DNA of 62,505 nt from contig NZ_JABLSJ010000018.1 in the NCBI RefSeq assembly GCF_013618635.1, positions 1 through 62,505 of the forward strand, written 5' to 3'. The notes under the pieces are model-generated. The model searched no databases. It was not told the origin of the DNA and saw nothing but the letters and a program-made list of their open reading frames with translations. Below, in pieces: positions 61,653 to 62,505 of this stretch (the stretch's first letter is position 1; the number at the start of each line of letters is the position of its first letter). The stretch comes from Thalassobacillus sp. CUG 92003. GTDB lineage: Bacteria > Bacillota > Bacilli > Bacillales > Halobacillaceae. A program made the position numbers and the translations under genes.

Positions 61653-62345
61653 TTATTTACGTTCGTTCACGTGCTTTACATGTATGATGTTCGATAATTC
61701 ATCAAAAACTTCTCGCTGACTATAATCTTGATGTTTTTCCAATTCAATAAAAAGGTTCCGTTCACCTGTAGCGCTGCTTTCAATTTCAAGTTTATAAATT
61801 CTTAAGCCGCGTTCATCAAACACTCGAAAAATCTCTTCCATTTGAATATCTTCCTCCACCACGATTCGAACAAAATTTTTCCTTCGCTTACTAAAGAATT
61901 TATCTTCAATCTGGTTAAGGAAAATCAAGCTTAATAACACGACGACCGTGGTAAAAACAGCCACATCATACATCCCTGCGCCAATTACAAGCCCAAGACC
62001 GGCCACGGTCCAGATTGAAGCTGCCGTTGTAAGGCCGCGAATCGTCATGCCATTCACAATAATCGTTCCGGCACCGAGAAAACCAATACCACTTATAACG
62101 TAGGATGGAATACGTGCAGGGTCGAATCGGATATTATCGTGCGTTTCAATAAACGACTCGAATCCATAGAGTGAAAGCAACATCATCAGGCACGAGCCTA
62201 CCCCTACCAGGATGTGGGTGCGGAAACCGGCCGAATGATTTTTCAGCTCCCGTTCAAAACCGATGAGTCCACACAAAAGTAAAGCTAAAAGCAAACGGAG
62301 AACGTATGTCAAAAAATGATCGCTGATTAAAGTCTCCCACTCCAT
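61653..62345 (-). CDS. MgtC/SapB-family membrane protein
   Basis: 230 residues. The first 140 hold four to five membrane segments with the family motif LIGFERELKNHSAGFRTHIL and GLTTAASIW; an ACT-like cytoplasmic domain follows. MgtC proteins aid growth in low magnesium and, in pathogens, survival in macrophages. In ordinary soil Bacilli the role is unclear. It lies alone between the 5S rRNA and ctsR, where B. subtilis has lysS and dusB further away, so this is a local rearrangement. Confidence 0.85.
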   Translation of the reverse strand: MEWETLISDHFLTYVLRLLLALLLCGLIGFERELKNHSAGFRTHILVGVGSCLMMLLSLYGFESFIETHDNIRFDPARIPSYVISGIGFLGAGTIIVNGMTIRGLTTAASIWTVAGLGLVIGAGMYDVAVFTTVVVLLSLIFLNQIEDKFFSKRRKNFVRIVVEEDIQMEEIFRVFDERGLRIYKLEIESSATGERNLFIELEKHQDYSQREVFDELSNIIHVKHVNERK

Positions 62346-62405
62346 TATCCACCCTCCTTTCTATGCAATTCGCTTCTTATCTGCATCTATATTTCTATTT
62401 ATATT

Positions 62406-62438
62406 CAAAAACCCAGAAGTCAATGATAACTCCTGGGC
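62406..62438 (-). terminator. terminator of the right-hand rRNA operon
   Basis: Minus-strand stem CCCAGGAGT/ACTTCTGGG and a T run, 11 nt after the 5S end. Confidence 0.88.
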
Positions 62439-62449
62439 TGATACATGTT

Positions 62450-62505
62450 GACCTAGCGGCGTCCTACTCTCACGGGGATCGACCCGACTACCATCGGCGC
62501 TGGAG
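62450..62505 (-). rRNA. rrf: 5S ribosomal RNA, 3' part
   Basis: Minus-strand sequence with CGCCGATGGTAGT, GTGAGAGTAGGAC and GCCGCTAGGT is the 3' half of a Bacillus-type 5S rRNA. The 5' part is beyond the window. The true 3' end may be one or two bases off. Confidence 0.93.

Overview
The window is a housekeeping segment of a low-GC Gram-positive genome, almost certainly an endospore-forming member of the Bacillaceae. The RNA polymerase, ribosomal and ClpC/Mcs proteins resemble Bacillus homologues throughout. Sporulation and germination genes (pdaB, gerD, kbaA, cwlD, sigH) sit where Bacillus subtilis has them. A moderately halophilic genus such as Halobacillus or a relative is a guess that the sequence alone does not prove. 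Nearly everything is on the minus strand, so the window is read from right to left.

Right edge to about 45.6 kb: the 3' end of a 5S rRNA with its terminator (62.4-62.5 kb) is followed by an mgtC-like gene. Next is the CtsR heat-shock operon ctsR-mcsA-mcsB-clpC, with tandem CtsR heptads. Then come radA, disA, the PIN/TRAM protein gene, an in-frame ispD-ispF fusion and gltX. A cysteine T-box follows, separated from its operon cysE-cysS-mrnC-rlmB-rae1 by a 0.4-kb insert carrying two dispersed palindromic repeats. Then sigH.

About 44.9 to 28.1 kb: rpmG, secE, nusG, rplK, rplA, rplJ (with an L10 leader and attenuator), rplL, the ybxB methyltransferase, rpoB, rpoC, rplGB, rpsL, rpsG, fusA and tuf. 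The rpoB leader holds an unusual 14-codon ORF that ends inside a terminator-like hairpin. An inverted repeat encloses the rplGB promoter.

About 28 to 26.5 kb: an accessory island between tuf and rpsJ. It has a plus-strand, AT-rich lipoprotein gene and two dispersed palindromes.

About 26.5 to 7.1 kb: the S10-spc-alpha supercluster (rpsJ to rplQ, with secY, adk, map and infA), then ecfA1-ecfA2-ecfT, truA, rplM and rpsI.

About 6.9 kb to the left edge: a small membrane ORF, a Dph6-like PP-loop ATPase gene, cwlD, salA, gerD, kbaA, pdaB (apparent CTG start), a small unknown gene and pgmB. A palindromic repeat follows, then tandem minus-strand promoters and the leader of a second rRNA operon that lies beyond position 1. 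The segment is therefore bounded by two rRNA operons.

Most of the window is conserved. No defence system, prophage, CRISPR array or transposase gene is visible. The least ordinary items are the rpoB leader ORF, the ispDF fusion that keeps an internal ribosome binding site, the interrupted T-box-cysE leader, the palindromic repeats, and the bacterial Dph6-like gene in the sporulation cluster.
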